A DNA stretch of 64,000 nucleotides from Pseudomonas fluorescens (GCF_902498065.1 NZ_CABVIR010000012.1:1-64000); one strand, 5' to 3'; numbered from the stretch's first letter, positions 16,388 through 25,187 are shown. Notes: a model not told the origin generated them from the letters alone. Numbers and translations are program-made.

Positions 16388-17373
16388 CAATGCAGACTTC
16401 GAGCCCAGTGCTGGCCATCGACAACCTGAGCCTGGAATTCCCGGCTTACAAAAACAATGTGAAAGCCCTGAACGGCGTGACGTTGCACGTCAATCCCGGC
16501 GAAATCGTCGGCGTGGTGGGGGAGTCCGGGTCGGGCAAGTCGGTCACGGCCATGCTCAGCATGCGTTTGCTGCCCGAGCGCAGCTATCGGATTACCGCGG
16601 GCAGCCTCAGCATGCTCGGCCGCGACATGCTGACAACGCCTGAAAAGGAACTGCTGCAGATTCGCGGGCGCGATGCGGCGATGATTTTCCAGGAGCCGAT
16701 GACCGCCCTGAACCCGACCCGACGCATCGGTCGACAAATGCTTGATGTGATCATCCATCACCAGAAAATCAGTGCTGCCCAGGCACGACTCAAGGCGATT
16801 GCCCTGTTGCGTGACATGCACATCGCCAGCCCCGAGCACGTATTGGAGAGCTACCCGTTCGAACTGTCCGGGGGCATGCGCCAACGGGTGATGATTGCGC
16901 TGGCGTTCTCCTGTGAACCGCAACTTTTGATCGCCGACGAGCCGACCACCGCGCTCGACGTGACGGTGCAACGCCAGGTGCTGTTGCTGCTGCGAGAAAA
17001 GGCCAGGCAACGGGGGACTGCTATTTTGCTCATTACCCATGACATGGCATTGGTGTCGCAGTTCTGTGACCGGGTGTATGTCATGTACACCGGCGCTGTG
17101 GTCGAAGAAGGCCGCACCGTCGACGTGATGAACAATCCGCAACACCCCTACACCCGTGGGCTGCTCAGCGGCCTTCCGGAAATGGTGGAACCGGGCCAGC
17201 CGTTGCTGACCATTCCCGGGCAAGTCCCCAACCTCGCTTCTTTACCCGAGGGCTGCACCTTTCAGGAGCGGTGCTCATACGCCATGCCTGTCTGTGCCAA
17301 ACGCCCTACCCTCAATGCCATTAACGACCAACGTAAAAGCGCTTGCTGGTTGCCCGTCAAGGAGCTTTCGTGA
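16384..17373 (+). CDS. ddpD: Peptide ABC transporter ATP-binding protein (DdpD-like)
   Basis: 329-aa ATPase of the DppD/OppD family. Walker A GESGSGKS lies at 46-53, with signature LSGGMRQR and Walker B LLIADEPTTALD. The C-terminal oligopeptide extension with a Cys cluster (CTFQERCSYAMPVC) is one that binds an iron-sulfur centre in some relatives. The start overlaps the ddpC stop as ATGA; ATG 16390 is an alternative. It works as a heterodimer with the next gene product. Confidence 0.92.
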   Translation: MTMQTSSPVLAIDNLSLEFPAYKNNVKALNGVTLHVNPGEIVGVVGESGSGKSVTAMLSMRLLPERSYRITAGSLSMLGRDMLTTPEKELLQIRGRDAAMIFQEPMTALNPTRRIGRQMLDVIIHHQKISAAQARLKAIALLRDMHIASPEHVLESYPFELSGGMRQRVMIALAFSCEPQLLIADEPTTALDVTVQRQVLLLLREKARQRGTAILLITHDMALVSQFCDRVYVMYTGAVVEEGRTVDVMNNPQHPYTRGLLSGLPEMVEPGQPLLTIPGQVPNLASLPEGCTFQERCSYAMPVCAKRPTLNAINDQRKSACWLPVKELS

Positions 17374-18344
17374 TGAACAATGCCGTCCTTCATAGTGCTA
17401 TCGACATGGCTCCCCCGATTCTTCAACTCAACGATGTTCGTGTGCGTTTCCCCGTGAGCAACGACTGGCTGGGTCGGCCGCGAGGCTATGCTCACGCCCT
17501 GAATGGCATTGATCTTCAGGTACGAGCGGGCGAAACCCTGGGGATCGTGGGTGAGTCAGGCTGTGGAAAAAGCACATTGGCGCAGCTGTTGATGGGCTTG
17601 ATTGCGCCCAGCAGCGGCGATTTGAACTGGGCCAGTCGTACTGGCAGCGAAGGCCGTAACAACGTGCAGATTGTGTTCCAGGACCCCCAGTCTTCGCTCG
17701 ACCCGCGTCTGCCGATCTGGAGGATCATCACCGAGCCGCTGTACGCCCGGGGTCATGCCGATCGAGCACAGATGCGCGAGGTGGCAGCCAAGGTCGCGTC
17801 CCAGGTCGGTATCCGCCCGGAATACCTGGACCGCTTTCCCCACCAGTTTTCCGGTGGCCAACGTCAGCGGATTGCCATTGCGCGGGCTCTGTCCTCCGAC
17901 CCGGACATTATCGTCCTCGACGAACCCACATCGGCGCTGGATATCTCGGTTCAGGCGCAGATCCTCAACCTGCTCGCAGAGCTGCAACGAGCCCGCAACC
18001 TGACCTACATCCTCATTTCCCATAACGTATCCGTCGTGCGTCATATGGCAGACCGGGTAGCGGTGATGTATTTGGGGCAAATCGTCGAGCTTGGCCAGGC
18101 TGCCCAAGTGCTCGACCAGCCACGCCATCCCTATACCCGCCTGTTACTCGACGCGGTGCCGCGACTGGGCGCTGCGCTGCATGAAGAGCAGGTGGCGGCG
18201 CCTACCGAATTGCCGGGTAACCGTCATCTGCCAACTGGCTGCTTCTTTCGGGAACGTTGCAGTCTGTGCACCGTTGGCTGTGACAAACCTCAGGTCCTGC
18301 AGGGAGACGAGCAGCAGCGGGCGCGGTGTCATTTACAAGGCTGA
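17373..18344 (+). CDS. ddpF: Peptide ABC transporter ATP-binding protein (DdpF-like)
   Basis: 323-aa partner ATPase of the DppF/OppF family: Walker A GESGCGKS, signature FSGGQRQR, Walker B IIVLDEPTSALD and a C-terminal Cys-containing extension (CFFRERCSLCTVGC). Its ATG overlaps the ddpD stop (TGATG), and AAGGAG at 17359-17364 is the ribosome-binding site, which rules out the in-frame ATG at 17343. It is the last gene of the rpiR-ddpXABCDF unit and is followed by a strong terminator. Confidence 0.92.
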   Translation: MNNAVLHSAIDMAPPILQLNDVRVRFPVSNDWLGRPRGYAHALNGIDLQVRAGETLGIVGESGCGKSTLAQLLMGLIAPSSGDLNWASRTGSEGRNNVQIVFQDPQSSLDPRLPIWRIITEPLYARGHADRAQMREVAAKVASQVGIRPEYLDRFPHQFSGGQRQRIAIARALSSDPDIIVLDEPTSALDISVQAQILNLLAELQRARNLTYILISHNVSVVRHMADRVAVMYLGQIVELGQAAQVLDQPRHPYTRLLLDAVPRLGAALHEEQVAAPTELPGNRHLPTGCFFRERCSLCTVGCDKPQVLQGDEQQRARCHLQG

Positions 18345-18377
18345 TGTCCTGTCGGCAGAGAGCGTGTTGTGGCGCAT

Positions 18378-18409
18378 AAAAAAACCGGCTTTGTTAGCCG
18401 GTTTTTTTT
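18378..18409. terminator. Terminator after ddpF
   Basis: AAAACCGGCT / AGCCGGTTTT with loop TTGTT, flanked by an A-run and a T-run of eight. It can stop both the ddp operon and converging plsC transcription. Confidence 0.92.
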
Positions 18410-18524
18410 GACCTTAGGGAAAACCTATGCACATTTTTCTGACTTTTATGAATTTAAGAAATATATAGTTAAATCATAGTCTTAAAAGCAAAACACGGCG
18501 TGTTTCAGCAAAACGGCACACAGG

Positions 18525-18533
18525 TTATCCACA
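18525..18533. other. Isolated consensus DnaA box
   Basis: Exact TTATCCACA in the A/T-rich gap between the ddpF terminator and the 3' end of the plsC-type gene. It is the first box after an approximately 12.4-kb stretch (6084-18524) in which I saw none. Confidence 0.6.
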
Positions 18534-18537
18534 GAAT

Positions 18538-19317
18538 TCAGACAGCCACTTGATCGCTGGCTGCCGGGGCTTGTGAAGCGGGTGGAAGCGAACCCATTTC
18601 CCGTTGCATCTGCTCGTTCCAGGCCTGAACCCGGTCATTGAGGTTGGCAATCGCGCGGGGCCCGCTCCCTTCGGCGTACATCGGTTCGCCGATGATCACC
18701 GTGATGACGCCCCGCTTCTTTGCCCAACCGGTTTTTGGCCAGAATCTGCCGGCATTGTGCGCAATCGGCAGCACCGGTAGTTCAGCATTGACGGCTAACG
18801 CCGTACCACCTCGTGAGAATTTTCCGATGGTGCCGTAAGGAACTCGCGTTCCTTCTGGGAATATCAGCACCCAGACGCCATCCTTCAGCAGTTCATCGCC
18901 CTTCTTCGCTACGTGTTTGAGCGCGGCCTTCGGGTTGTCGCGGTCGATGGCGATCGGTCGCAACATGGCCATGGCCCAGCCAAAGAACGGCACAAACAGC
19001 AATGAGCGTTTCAGTACCTGGCTCAACGGCTCGAAGTAGGCCGAGAGGAAGAACGTCTCCCAAGTGCTCTGGTGGTTCGATTGAATCACGCAGGGCTGGT
19101 CAGGCACGTTCTCGGCGCCCTTCACTTCGTAGCTGATGCCCAGAAAGACTTTGCTCAGCCACAAGGCGCAGCGGCACCAGTACACGTTGATAAAACGATA
19201 GCGCGCCTTGAACGGCAGAAAAGGCGCGATAAAAAAGCTCAGGCTGCACCAAAGCAAGGAGCTGGTGCCCAGCAGCAGGTAAAAGAGGAAGGTTCTGATG
19301 GCCTGCAGTATCGACAT
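18538..19317 (-). CDS. Lysophospholipid acyltransferase (PlsC family)
   Basis: 259-aa inner-membrane acyltransferase, probably making phosphatidic acid from lysophosphatidate or a related lysolipid. An N-terminal membrane segment precedes the acyltransferase block: NHQSTWE (Asn81-Glu87), where the usual HX4D is HX4E, and FPEGTR at 153-158. The Ala/Pro-rich C-terminal tail is unstructured. It is the first of a minus-strand run (gmhB, glyS and glyQ lie upstream in transcription) and corresponds to the acyltransferase next to gyrB in other pseudomonads. Confidence 0.88.
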   Translation of the reverse strand: MSILQAIRTFLFYLLLGTSSLLWCSLSFFIAPFLPFKARYRFINVYWCRCALWLSKVFLGISYEVKGAENVPDQPCVIQSNHQSTWETFFLSAYFEPLSQVLKRSLLFVPFFGWAMAMLRPIAIDRDNPKAALKHVAKKGDELLKDGVWVLIFPEGTRVPYGTIGKFSRGGTALAVNAELPVLPIAHNAGRFWPKTGWAKKRGVITVIIGEPMYAEGSGPRAIANLNDRVQAWNEQMQREMGSLPPASQAPAASDQVAV

Positions 19318-19399
19318 GGCGACGTTTACCGTGCGGGCTCTGCCCGTCTATATAAAGCGCACTCCCGATCAATCCTTGGTCAGGAATCTCGAAAACGCT

Positions 19400-19933
19400 C
19401 TAATTGTGGATAAGTTCTGCGGCAATCGCCGCGAGATCGTCAAAAATCAAGGTGCCTACCGGTAGGGTTTTGCCCAAAGTCTTTTCGCCTTTCCCGGTCT
19501 TTACCAAAACTGGCTGAGAATCGACGGCTTTGGCGGCTTCCAGGTCACCAAGACTGTCGCCGACGAACCATAGATTAGTCAGCGATACGTTGTAATACGC
19601 GGCGATGGTTTTCAGCATTCCGGGTTTTGGCTTGCGGCAATCGCAGCCTTCGTCGGGCCCGTGCGGGCAATAGACGATCAGCCCGACCTCACCGCCCTGC
19701 TCCGCCACCAGTGAGCGCAAGCGCTCGTGCATGGCGTCCAGGGTCGCGACGTCGTAATAGCCGCGAGCAATGCCTGACTGGTTGGTAGCGACCGCAACCG
19801 TCCAGCCGGCCTTGCTCAACTGCGCGATGGCCTCGATCGAACCGGGGAGCGGATTCCACTCCTCCACCGACTTGATGTAAGCGTCGGAGTCGTAATTGAT
19901 CACCCCGTCCCGATCGAGAATCAGCAGTTTCAA
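19400..19933 (-). CDS. gmhB: D-glycero-beta-D-manno-heptose 1,7-bisphosphate 7-phosphatase
   Basis: HAD-family phosphatase in ADP-heptose synthesis for the LPS inner core. 177 aa. The nucleophile motif LDRDG has Asp7 and Asp9. A zinc site is formed by Cys89, His91, Cys97 and Cys99 (CPHGPDEGCDC), which is typical of GmhB. The final residues LIHN are encoded over an exact DnaA box (19405-19413). It starts 6 nt after the glyS stop, so it probably belongs to the glyQ-glyS unit. Confidence 0.93.
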   Translation of the reverse strand: MKLLILDRDGVINYDSDAYIKSVEEWNPLPGSIEAIAQLSKAGWTVAVATNQSGIARGYYDVATLDAMHERLRSLVAEQGGEVGLIVYCPHGPDEGCDCRKPKPGMLKTIAAYYNVSLTNLWFVGDSLGDLEAAKAVDSQPVLVKTGKGEKTLGKTLPVGTLIFDDLAAIAAELIHN

Positions 19934-19939
19934 ACAGTC

Positions 19940-21994
19940 TTACCCCAGCAACGAAATATCGGCGACGCCGAGGAACAAGCCACGCAGACGTGCCAGCAGC
20001 GCATAGCGGTTGGCACGGACCTTGGCATCCTCAGCGTTGACCATGACTGCTTCGAAGAATGCATCCACAGGCTCGCGCAGGGCAGCCAGACGTGCCAGCG
20101 ATTCGCTGTACTGACGCGCAGCGGCCATTGGCTGAACAGCCTGGTCTGCCTGCTGAATCGCCGAGTACAGGGAGAATTCGTTGGCGTTGTCGAAATACTT
20201 GGCTTCAACGACCGATGGAACAGAGCCTTCAACCTTGCTCAGCAAGTTCGAAACGCGCTTGTTCACTGCAGCGAGGGCCGCCGCTTCGGGCAGTTTGCGG
20301 AACGCTTCCACCGCTTGTACGCGCTGATCGAAGTCCAGCGCCGAACCCGGCTTCAGGGCACGAACCGACAGATAAGTCCCAACGTCCACACCTTCGTCTT
20401 CGTAACGGGCACGCAGACGGTCGAATACGAATTCGAGTACCGAGTCGGCAAGGCCAGCCGCCTTGACCTTGGCGCCGAACGCATTCACGGCGAACGCCAC
20501 GGCATCGTTCAGGTCCAGGTCGAGCTTCTTGTCGATCAGGATGCGCAACACGCCGAGTGCAGCACGACGCAGGGCATACGGGTCTTTGCTACCGGTTGGC
20601 AGCATGCCGATACCGAAGATGCCGACCAGCGTGTCGAGTTTGTCGGCGATGGCCACGGCCGCACCGGTCAGGGTGGTCGGCAGTTCAGCGCCGGCACCGC
20701 GGGGCATGTACTGCTCGTTCAACGCCAGTGCGACTTCTTCCGGCTCGCCGTCGTTGAGGGCGTAGTAGTAACCGGCGACGCCTTGCATCTCCGGGAACTC
20801 ACCGACCATCTCGGTCGCCAGGTCGCACTTGGACAGCAGGCCGGCACGGGAAGCCCATGCCGCGTTGCCGCCAATGCGTTGCGCGATAAAAGCAGCCAGT
20901 TTGGAAACGCGTTCGGCCTTGTCGTAGACGCTGCCGAGTTTTTCCTGGAACACCACGTTCTGCAGACGCAGGTTAAAGTCTTCGAGTTTCTGCTTCTTGT
21001 CTTGCTTGAAGAAGAACTCGGCGTCGGTCAGGCGTGGGCGAACCACTTTCTCGTTACCGGCGATGATTTGCTGCGGGTCTTTGCTTTCGATGTTGGCCAC
21101 GGTAATGAAACGTGGCAGCAACTTGCCGTCGGCATCCAGCAGGCAGAAATACTTCTGGTTGTCCTGCATGGTGGTGATCAGCGCTTCCTGCGGCACGTCG
21201 AGGAAACGCTCCTCGAACGAGCACACCAGCGGCACCGGCCATTCAACCAGCGCGGTCACTTCGTCGAGCAGGGCTGGTGGAACGATCGCCGTGCCTTCCT
21301 GCATCGTCGCCAGTTCTTCGGTGCGCTTGCTGATAATGGAGCGACGCTCATTGGCGTCCGCCAGGACATAAGCGGCACGCAGGTCCGTCAGGTAGTTGGC
21401 CGGCGAGGTGATGCGCACGCTTTCCGGGTGATGGAAGCGGTGACCACGGGAATCGCGGCCGGCCTTCTGGGCGAGGATGGTGCAGTCGATGACCTGGTCA
21501 CCGAGCAGCATCACCAGCCATTGGGTCGGACGAACGAATTCTTCCTTGCGAGCGCCCCAGCGCATGCGCTTCGGGATCGGCAGGTCGTTCAGGGAATCTT
21601 CGACGATGGTCGGCAGCAGGCTCGCGGTCGGCTTGCCGGCGATGCTTTGGCTGTAACGCAGTTTCGGGCCGCTCTGATCGATTTCGCTCAGGTCGACGCC
21701 GCATTTCTTGGCGAAACCCAATGCCGCTTGAGTCGGGTTGCCTTCGGCATCGAACGCGGCCTGACGTGGCGGGCCATCGAGGTTGATGCTGCGATCCGGT
21801 TGCTGGGTGGACAGCGAGGTGATCAGCACCGCCAGACGACGTGGCGCGGCGTAGACGGTTTTGGTCTCGTAGTTCAGGCCAGCGGCTTGCAGGCCCTTGT
21901 CGATACCGGCCAGGAACGCCTCGGCCAAGGTGTTCAGGGCTTTGGGTGGCAGTTCTTCGGTGCCCAGTTCAACCAGAAAATCTTGAGCACTCAT
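19940..21994 (-). CDS. glyS: Glycine--tRNA ligase beta subunit
   Basis: 684-aa beta chain of the alpha2beta2 glycyl-tRNA synthetase; it carries tRNA-recognition and editing-like domains. It starts MSAQDFLVELGTEELPPKAL and includes the HD-like central region (KCDLATEMVGEFPEMQGVAG), with an anticodon-binding domain at the C-terminus. The start overlaps the glyQ stop by 4 nt (ATGA), ensuring balanced synthesis of the two subunits. Confidence 0.98.
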   Translation of the reverse strand: MSAQDFLVELGTEELPPKALNTLAEAFLAGIDKGLQAAGLNYETKTVYAAPRRLAVLITSLSTQQPDRSINLDGPPRQAAFDAEGNPTQAALGFAKKCGVDLSEIDQSGPKLRYSQSIAGKPTASLLPTIVEDSLNDLPIPKRMRWGARKEEFVRPTQWLVMLLGDQVIDCTILAQKAGRDSRGHRFHHPESVRITSPANYLTDLRAAYVLADANERRSIISKRTEELATMQEGTAIVPPALLDEVTALVEWPVPLVCSFEERFLDVPQEALITTMQDNQKYFCLLDADGKLLPRFITVANIESKDPQQIIAGNEKVVRPRLTDAEFFFKQDKKQKLEDFNLRLQNVVFQEKLGSVYDKAERVSKLAAFIAQRIGGNAAWASRAGLLSKCDLATEMVGEFPEMQGVAGYYYALNDGEPEEVALALNEQYMPRGAGAELPTTLTGAAVAIADKLDTLVGIFGIGMLPTGSKDPYALRRAALGVLRILIDKKLDLDLNDAVAFAVNAFGAKVKAAGLADSVLEFVFDRLRARYEDEGVDVGTYLSVRALKPGSALDFDQRVQAVEAFRKLPEAAALAAVNKRVSNLLSKVEGSVPSVVEAKYFDNANEFSLYSAIQQADQAVQPMAAARQYSESLARLAALREPVDAFFEAVMVNAEDAKVRANRYALLARLRGLFLGVADISLLG

Positions 21995-22944
21995 TGTGCA
22001 GCCTCCAGCTTGGCCAGTACTTCATCACGCAGGTCCGGGGTCGCCATCGGGAAGCCCAGCTTGGCGCGAGCCAGCAGGTAGGCTTGCGCAACGGAACGCG
22101 CCAGGGTGCGGACACGCAGAATATATTGCTGACGCGCAGTCACCGAAATTGCCCGGCGCGCATCCAGCAGGTTGAAGGTGTGGGAAGCCTTCAACACCAT
22201 TTCGTAGCTCGGCAATGGCAGCGGCTGGTCGAGTTCGATCAGGCGCTTGGCTTCGCTTTCGTAGAAGTCGAACAGTTCGAACAGCTTCTCGACGTTGGCG
22301 TGTTCGAAGTTGTAGGTCGACTGCTCCACTTCGTTCTGGTGGAACACGTCGCCGTAGGTCACTTTGCCGAACGGACCGTCAGCCCAGACCAGGTCGTAGA
22401 CCGAGTCCACGCCTTGCAGGTACATGGCCAGACGCTCGAGGCCGTAGGTGATCTCGCCGGTCACCGGGTAGCACTCGATGCCGCCCGCCTGCTGGAAGTA
22501 AGTGAACTGCGTCACTTCCATGCCGTTCAGCCAGACTTCCCAGCCCAGACCCCAGGCGCCCAGAGTCGGCGATTCCCAGTTGTCTTCAACGAAGCGAATG
22601 TCGTGGACCAACGGGTCCAGGCCGACATGCTTGAGGGAGCCCAGGTACAGTTCCTGGAAGTTGTCCGGGTTCGGCTTCAGGACTACCTGGAACTGGTAGT
22701 AGTGCTGCAGACGGTTCGGGTTTTCGCCGTAGCGGCCGTCAGTCGGGCGACGACTGGGCTGCACATAAGCGGCGTTCCAGGTTTCCGGGCCGATGGCGCG
22801 CAGAAACGTGGCAGTGTGGAAAGTCCCGGCGCCTACTTCCATATCGTAGGGCTGAAGTACCACGCAACCTTGCTCGGCCCAGTATTGCTGGAGGGCGAGG
22901 ATCAAGTCTTGGAAGGTACGCACGGCTGGCGTAGGCTGGCTCAC
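21991..22944 (-). CDS. glyQ: Glycine--tRNA ligase alpha subunit
   Basis: 317-aa catalytic alpha chain (class II aminoacyl-tRNA synthetase core), from a GTG start at 22944 with AGGTG 6 nt upstream. An in-frame ATG at 23076 lies inside the divergent tag gene and is unlikely. Characteristic segments are RTFQDLILALQQYWAEQGC and QPSRRPTDGRYGENPNR. An 81-nt divergent promoter region separates it from tag. Confidence 0.97.
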   Translation of the reverse strand: MSQPTPAVRTFQDLILALQQYWAEQGCVVLQPYDMEVGAGTFHTATFLRAIGPETWNAAYVQPSRRPTDGRYGENPNRLQHYYQFQVVLKPNPDNFQELYLGSLKHVGLDPLVHDIRFVEDNWESPTLGAWGLGWEVWLNGMEVTQFTYFQQAGGIECYPVTGEITYGLERLAMYLQGVDSVYDLVWADGPFGKVTYGDVFHQNEVEQSTYNFEHANVEKLFELFDFYESEAKRLIELDQPLPLPSYEMVLKASHTFNLLDARRAISVTARQQYILRVRTLARSVAQAYLLARAKLGFPMATPDLRDEVLAKLEAAQ

Positions 22945-23025
22945 GAAATTCACCTGTTTCTTGGGCTGCGATTTAAAGAGCGGGAGTATACCCGATTCGT
23001 TGCTGCGCACGCCCCCTGGAGCCTT

Positions 23026-23583
23026 ATGCCACGCTGCTTTTGGTGTTCCGAAGATCCGCTGTACATGGCTTATCACGATCAGGAGTGGGGCACGCCGCTA
23101 CGCGATGCGCAGGGATTGTTCGAGTTGCTTTTGCTCGAAGGGTTCCAGGCCGGCCTCTCATGGATCACCGTGCTGCGCAAACGTGAGCGTTATCGCGAGG
23201 TGTTGTTCGGCTTTGACGTACAGCGCGTGGCGCAAATGAGCGACGCCGAAATCGATGAATTGATGCTCGATCCCGGCATTATTCGCAATCGCCTCAAACT
23301 TAACGCGGCCCGGCGCAATGCGCAGGCCTGGCTGGCGCTCGAAGACCCGGTCGAGTTTCTCTGGTCCTTTGTCGGCGGTACGCCCGTGATCAATCATTTC
23401 AAGGATCGCACCGAAGTGCCGGCGGTGACGCCAGTCGCCGTGGAAATGAGCAAAGGCTTGAAAAAAGCCGGCTTCACCTTCGTCGGTCCGACCATTTGCT
23501 ACGCGCTGATGCAGGCCTCGGGGATGGTCATGGACCACACTCGGGATTGCGATCGCTACGCGACGTTGACGAACGGCGGTTAG
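23026..23583 (+). CDS. tag: DNA-3-methyladenine glycosylase I
   Basis: Excises 3-methyladenine from alkylated DNA. 185 aa. The Tag zinc-snap is visible as Cys4, His17, His171 and Cys175 (in HTRDC), and the base-recognition Glu38 sits in LLLLEGFQAGLSW. ATG 23026 starts MPRCFWCSED as in the family; the long upstream frame is a shadow of glyQ. A GGAG lies upstream. Divergent from glyQ. Confidence 0.95.
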   Translation: MPRCFWCSEDPLYMAYHDQEWGTPLRDAQGLFELLLLEGFQAGLSWITVLRKRERYREVLFGFDVQRVAQMSDAEIDELMLDPGIIRNRLKLNAARRNAQAWLALEDPVEFLWSFVGGTPVINHFKDRTEVPAVTPVAVEMSKGLKKAGFTFVGPTICYALMQASGMVMDHTRDCDRYATLTNGG

Positions 23584-23623
23584 AATAGCCGCCTCGCGTA
23601 CAGCACACGATCAGGAGTGACCT

Positions 23624-24511
23624 GTGGATAAGTTGAAAGGCGCCTTGCTGGTAGGCGCTCTGAGGCTGTTTGCCCTGCTTCCTTGGCGAGCAGTGCAGGC
23701 GGTTGGCTCGGCCATCGGCTGGGTGATGTGGAAAACCCCTAACCGTTCCCGCGACGTGGTGCGGATCAATCTGGCCAAGTGCTTTCCCGAGATGGACCCT
23801 GCCGAGCGCGAGCGTCTGGTCGGCCAGAGCCTGAAAGACATCGGCAAGTCGCTGACCGAAAGTGCCTGCGCGTGGATCTGGCCGGCGCAGCGTTCCATCG
23901 ATCTGGTGCGCGAAGTCGAAGGGCTCGACGTCTTGAAGGACGCCCTCGCCTCCGGCAAAGGGGTGGTCGGCATCACCAGCCACCTCGGCAACTGGGAAGT
24001 GTTGAATCACTTCTACTGCAGCCAGTGCAAACCGATCATTTTCTATCGTCCGCCAAAGCTCAAGGCTGTGGATGAATTGCTGCGCAAGCAGCGGGTGCAA
24101 CTGGGTAACAAGGTCGCCGCCTCCACCAAGGAAGGTATCCTCAGCGTCATCAAGGAAGTGCGCAAAGGTGGTGCAGTGGGCATTCCCGCTGATCCGGAAC
24201 CGGCCGAATCCGCCGGGATCTTCGTGCCGTTCTTCGCCACTCAGGCGCTGACCAGCAAGTTTGTGCCCAACATGTTGGCGGGCGGCAAAGCCGTCGGCGT
24301 GTTCCTGCACGCCCTGCGGCTGCCGGACGGTTCGGGCTACAAAGTGATCCTCGAAGCGGCGCCAGAGGCCATGTACAGCACTGATACCGAGACGTCCTGC
24401 GCGGCCATGAGCAAGGTGGTCGAGCGCTACGTGCGGGCCTACCCGAGCCAGTACATGTGGAGCATGAAACGCTTCAAGAAGCGTCCGCCTGGCGAAGAGC
24501 GCTGGTATTGA
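23624..24511 (+). CDS. Lipid A biosynthesis lauroyl-type acyltransferase (LpxL/HtrB family)
   Basis: 295-aa inner-membrane acyltransferase that adds a secondary acyl chain to lipid A. An N-terminal hydrophobic segment is followed by the catalytic HX4E motif in SHLGNWE (about residues 125-131) and the typical C-terminal YMWSMKRFKKRPPGEE. The start is GTG with AGGAG 7 nt upstream. The GTG lies inside an exact DnaA box (23623-23631), so DnaA binding would cover the initiation codon DNA. Acyl-chain specificity cannot be told from sequence. Confidence 0.9.
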   Translation: MDKLKGALLVGALRLFALLPWRAVQAVGSAIGWVMWKTPNRSRDVVRINLAKCFPEMDPAERERLVGQSLKDIGKSLTESACAWIWPAQRSIDLVREVEGLDVLKDALASGKGVVGITSHLGNWEVLNHFYCSQCKPIIFYRPPKLKAVDELLRKQRVQLGNKVAASTKEGILSVIKEVRKGGAVGIPADPEPAESAGIFVPFFATQALTSKFVPNMLAGGKAVGVFLHALRLPDGSGYKVILEAAPEAMYSTDTETSCAAMSKVVERYVRAYPSQYMWSMKRFKKRPPGEERWY

Positions 24512-24527
24512 GTTGATTGGCATGATC

Positions 24528-24559
24528 TGTGGATAACCTTGGGTTCAGGGTTATCCACA
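24528..24559. other. Hairpin of two inverted consensus DnaA boxes
   Basis: TGTGGATAACC (24528-24538) and GGTTATCCACA (24549-24559) are perfect inverted repeats of 11 bp around a 10-nt loop, each containing an exact DnaA 9-mer. It lies between lpxL and the PilZ gene. It could be a DnaA-titrating or DnaA-regulatory site, or a weak hairpin terminator of lpxL (no T-run). Confidence 0.6.
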
Positions 24560-24583
24560 ACTGTTCAAGAAAGGGCGCAGAAG

Positions 24584-24823
24584 ATGTCCGAACACCGTAA
24601 ATCGTTTCGCATCAAGATCAGTCATGAAAGCTTCGGCGAATGCCTCGGCCAGACCCGCAATCTCTCGACCACGGGCGTCTACGTCAAGCATCCGGGCTTG
24701 TCGACGTTGCCCAAGGGCGCGGTGGTCTATGGGCAGGTACAGGGTTTACCCGCAGGCGCGCCGCGGGTTCGCATGGAAGTGGTGTTGGTGGACGCCGACG
24801 GCATTGGCCTGCGTTATCTTTGA
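24584..24823 (+). CDS. PilZ domain protein (c-di-GMP effector)
   Basis: 79-aa single-domain PilZ protein. Both cyclic-di-GMP contact motifs are intact: RxxxR (Arg5-Arg9 in RKSFR) and NxSxxG (Asn26, Ser28, Gly31 in NLSTTG). ATG 24584 is chosen because the motif begins there; an upstream ATG at 24539 lies in the DnaA-box hairpin and would add unrelated residues. The target process is unknown. Its TGA directly abuts the converging TCA stop of the TPR gene. Confidence 0.88.
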   Translation: MSEHRKSFRIKISHESFGECLGQTRNLSTTGVYVKHPGLSTLPKGAVVYGQVQGLPAGAPRVRMEVVLVDADGIGLRYL

Positions 24824-25138
24824 TCAGTGCGCCTGACGCTCGAGCTTCTTCAGAAACACCGTCATCTCCTTCTCCGCCTGCTTGTCGCCGTGAGCACGAG
24901 CCGCTTCCAGACCCTGCTCCCAGGCCTGACGCGCGGCCGGATAGTCCGCCAGCGCCAGATGCGCCTTGCCCAACAGCTTCCACGCCGCTGAATACTTCGG
25001 ATCGAACTCGACGCAACGCTGGAAATGCTCGGCGGCCTTGGCGTTCTCCCCAAGATCCAGGTAGCCCTTGCCCAGGCCGAAGCGCAGCAATGAGTTATCC
25101 ACACCCTTGGCGAGCATTTTTTCCAGGGATTCGATCAT
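24824..25138 (-). CDS. Tetratricopeptide repeat protein
   Basis: 104-aa protein made of about two and a half TPR motifs (LRFGLGKGYLDLGENAKAAEHF and AWKLLGKAHLALADYPAARQ), with a Lys/Glu-rich C-terminal helix. It is probably a cytoplasmic protein-interaction module; no signal peptide is seen. Function unknown, but it is conserved in this position in pseudomonads beside trkA. An exact DnaA box lies within it (25095-25103). Confidence 0.85.
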   Translation of the reverse strand: MIESLEKMLAKGVDNSLLRFGLGKGYLDLGENAKAAEHFQRCVEFDPKYSAAWKLLGKAHLALADYPAARQAWEQGLEAARAHGDKQAEKEMTVFLKKLERQAH

Positions 25139-25187
25139 GGGTGGATTCCTTACCGAAGTTATTCAGATATGCCGGTGTGTTTTTGAG

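Noticed and set aside
20315..22081. 588-aa open frame antisense to glyS
   Set aside because: It lies wholly over glyS/glyQ coding sequence; no ribosome-binding site or domain was seen.
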